Below are positions 62,492-64,000 of a DNA stretch of 64,000 bases, piece by piece (within the stretch, counting starts at the first letter, position 1; the number at the start of each line of letters is the position of its first letter). The stretch comes from UBA4417 sp031550085 (lineage in GTDB: Bacteria; Bacteroidota; Bacteroidia; Bacteroidales; UBA4417): the NCBI GenBank assembly GCA_031550085.1, contig JAVBOY010000038.1, positions 20,452 through 84,451 on the forward strand, given 5' to 3'. The notes under the pieces are model-generated. The model saw only the letters and a list, made by a program, of their open reading frames with translations, was not told the origin of the DNA and ran no database searches. The translations under genes were made by a program, and so were the position numbers.

Positions 62492-63826
62492 ATGAACGTT
62501 GGAAAAATTATGGCAGACCTGGAAAAAAAACACCCGGGAGAAGCCGAGTACTTACAAGCAGTACACGAAGTATTAGAGTCGATCGAAGAAATTTACAACG
62601 AAAATCCTCAATTTGAATCAGCAAGTATCATTGAGCGTTTGGTTGAACCGGATCGTGTTCTTACTTTTAAAGTTCCGTGGGTTGACGATAGCGGCAAGGT
62701 GCATGTAAATTTGGGCTACCGTGTCCAATTTAACAATGCCATCGGCCCTTACAAGGGAGGAATCCGTTTCCATCCTTCGGTAAACTTGTCGATTTTGAAA
62801 TTTTTAGGATTTGAACAAATTTTCAAAAACAGCCTGACTTCACTTGCTATGGGCGGTGCAAAAGGTGGTTCGGATTTTGATCCCAAAGGAAAATCAAGTG
62901 CCGAAGTAATGCGTTTTTGCCAATCGTTCATGTTGGAATTGTGGCGCATTGTAGGCCCTGAACAAGACGTCCCTGCTGGTGATATCGGTGTTGGAGGCCG
63001 CGAAATTGGCTATATGTATGGCATGTACAAAAAATTAACCCAACAACATAATGGAGTTTTAACCGGTAAAGGAATCAATTGGGGCGGCAGTTTGGTACGT
63101 CCTGAAGCTACCGGCTTTGGCGCTGTTTACTTTGCAGCAGAGATGCTGAAAACCAAAGGAACCGACTTCAAAGGAAAAGAAGTGGTTATTTCCGGTTTTG
63201 GTAATGTTGCTTGGGGCGCTGTTCAAAAAGTAAACCATTTGGGTGGAAAAGTCATTGCAATTTCCGGTCCTGATGGTTATGTTCACGATCCCGACGGCAT
63301 CAGCGGCGAGAAAATCAATTACATGGTTGAACTTCGCACCTCGAACCAAGACATCGTTCGTCCTTATGCAACCAAATATCCGAATGCGAAGTTTGTTGCG
63401 GGAAAACGTCCTTGGGAAATCAAATGCGATGTAGCGATGCCTTGTGCAACGCAAAACGAGTTGGGTAAAGATGACGCTCAAAACTTGATAAACAATGGTG
63501 TATTCTGCGTTGCAGAAGGTGCTAACATGCCATGCACACCCGAAGCGATTGAAATTTTCCAAAAAGCAAAAATTTTATTTGCTCCCGGAAAAGCCGTGAA
63601 TGCCGGTGGTGTTTCCACATCCGGTTTGGAAATGTCGCAAAACAGTTCCAAATTAAACTGGAGTGCCGAAGAAGTCGATACTCGTTTGCAAACCATTATG
63701 AAGAATATCCATGCAGCTTGTGTGAAGTACGGCACGGATGGTGATTATGTAAATTATGTGAAAGGCTCGAACATTGCCGGCTTTATAAAGGTTGCCAATG
63801 CCATGCTGGATCAAGGAGTTTGTTAA
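62492..63826 (+). CDS. gdhA: NADP-type glutamate dehydrogenase
   Basis: Hexameric enzyme (444 residues) making glutamate from 2-oxoglutarate and ammonium. The catalytic region shows GPYKGGIRFHP (Lys88) and MGGAKGGSDFDPKGK (catalytic Lys124), followed by the Rossmann GFGNVAWGAVQ (about 235-245); the length and lack of an N-terminal extension fit the bacterial NADPH-using class. Intact, with its own promoter and terminator. Confidence 0.96.
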   Translation: MNVGKIMADLEKKHPGEAEYLQAVHEVLESIEEIYNENPQFESASIIERLVEPDRVLTFKVPWVDDSGKVHVNLGYRVQFNNAIGPYKGGIRFHPSVNLSILKFLGFEQIFKNSLTSLAMGGAKGGSDFDPKGKSSAEVMRFCQSFMLELWRIVGPEQDVPAGDIGVGGREIGYMYGMYKKLTQQHNGVLTGKGINWGGSLVRPEATGFGAVYFAAEMLKTKGTDFKGKEVVISGFGNVAWGAVQKVNHLGGKVIAISGPDGYVHDPDGISGEKINYMVELRTSNQDIVRPYATKYPNAKFVAGKRPWEIKCDVAMPCATQNELGKDDAQNLINNGVFCVAEGANMPCTPEAIEIFQKAKILFAPGKAVNAGGVSTSGLEMSQNSSKLNWSAEEVDTRLQTIMKNIHAACVKYGTDGDYVNYVKGSNIAGFIKVANAMLDQGVC

Positions 63827-63869
63827 TTCATTTCCGAAATCATACGCGAAAAGAGGCTGAAAAGCCAGG

Positions 63870-63899
63870 AGTGGTCGGAAGAAATTCCGGCCACTTTTT
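63870..63899 (+). terminator. Terminator of gdhA
   Basis: An 11-bp stem with one G-U (63870-63880 with 63885-63895), 4-nt GAAA loop, then a T run. Confidence 0.85.
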
Positions 63900-63930
63900 A
63901 TTTATATCTATTTAATAATCAGTAATTTAA

Positions 63931-63980
63931 TTTGTGTTATCAATTTATTTGATTATCTTTGTGCTATGATAATCAAATAA
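63931..63980 (+). promoter_or_regulatory. Promoter overlapped by a 13-bp dyad
   Basis: TTTG (63931-63934), 19 nt, TATCTTTG (63954-63961). Perfect inverted arms TTATTTGATTATC (63945-63957) and GATAATCAAATAA (63968-63980), with a 10-nt gap, cover the -7 box and reach to within 2 nt of the next start codon: a strong operator candidate. Confidence 0.6.
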
Positions 63981-63982
63981 TT

Positions 63983-64000
63983 ATGACAGTATTTAAAGAT
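63983..64000 (+). CDS. 5' end of a further gene, cut by the window
   Basis: ATG at 63983 followed by five sense codons (MTVFKD) to the edge. The well-placed promoter/dyad upstream supports a real start. Product unknown. Confidence 0.45.

Overview
The window comes from a Bacteroidetes chromosome, most likely a Bacteroidales. Evidence: Por/type IX (T9SS) C-terminal sorting domains, a TonB-dependent receptor, an S46 dipeptidyl-peptidase with the DPP11 arginine, futalosine-pathway MqnE, DUF4834, almost no Shine-Dalgarno sequences, and repeated promoters of the form TTG-N19/20-TAnnTTTG, the Bacteroidetes primary-sigma pattern. No genus can be named from the sequence alone. No rRNA, tRNA, transposase or CRISPR array was seen.

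Layout. 1-10.6 kb is housekeeping and envelope: 3' end of a TonB receptor, purE, a secreted GH20 hexosaminidase, pyrG with a small membrane protein, a three-gene small membrane-protein cassette (YtxH-like, holin-like, small partner), an ABC-F ATPase and mntP. 10.7-24.8 kb holds mqnE-queD, a secreted S46 peptidase, ridA, ligA, a DUF898 protein, tsaD and a very large TamB-like protein; its spacers (14.5-14.9, 15.5-15.9 and 18.6-19.2 kb) are packed with several families of small repeats. 24.8-30.3 kb is a minus-strand operon DUF4834-yfhO-GT2-wzx, then rpmH. 30.4-33.1 kb carries pepD and a DUF4105 protein.

33.1-43.7 kb is the accessory island and the most interesting part. A mini-protein with one RHS/YD-like motif and a T9SS tail precedes a secreted 2067-residue SpvB/FG-GAP/RHS protein. 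The RHS tip is AT-rich and carries an HEFGH zincin-like motif. Directly behind it are two paralogous small lipoproteins (candidate immunity proteins), an orphan type-23 polymorphic-toxin tip without an RHS body, a third lipoprotein, and a short remnant of another toxin tip in front of hutD. This looks like an RHS toxin locus with an array of displaced tip/immunity cassettes. The upstream flanks of the mini-protein, the RHS gene and the distant S46 peptidase share the same mosaic of short repeat modules.

43.7-64 kb returns to core functions: hutD, the K+ uptake pair trkA-trkH, a large GLUG/InlB-like-repeat T9SS cargo protein divergent from a TPR/LuxR-type regulator, a DUF1761 protein, efp with an LpxD-type acyltransferase, a surface-polysaccharide block (O-antigen ligase, Wzz-like protein, flippase), a lipoprotein, the phosphate transporter pair DUF47-pit, and gdhA. 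The window ends at the start of another gene whose promoter sits inside a long perfect dyad.
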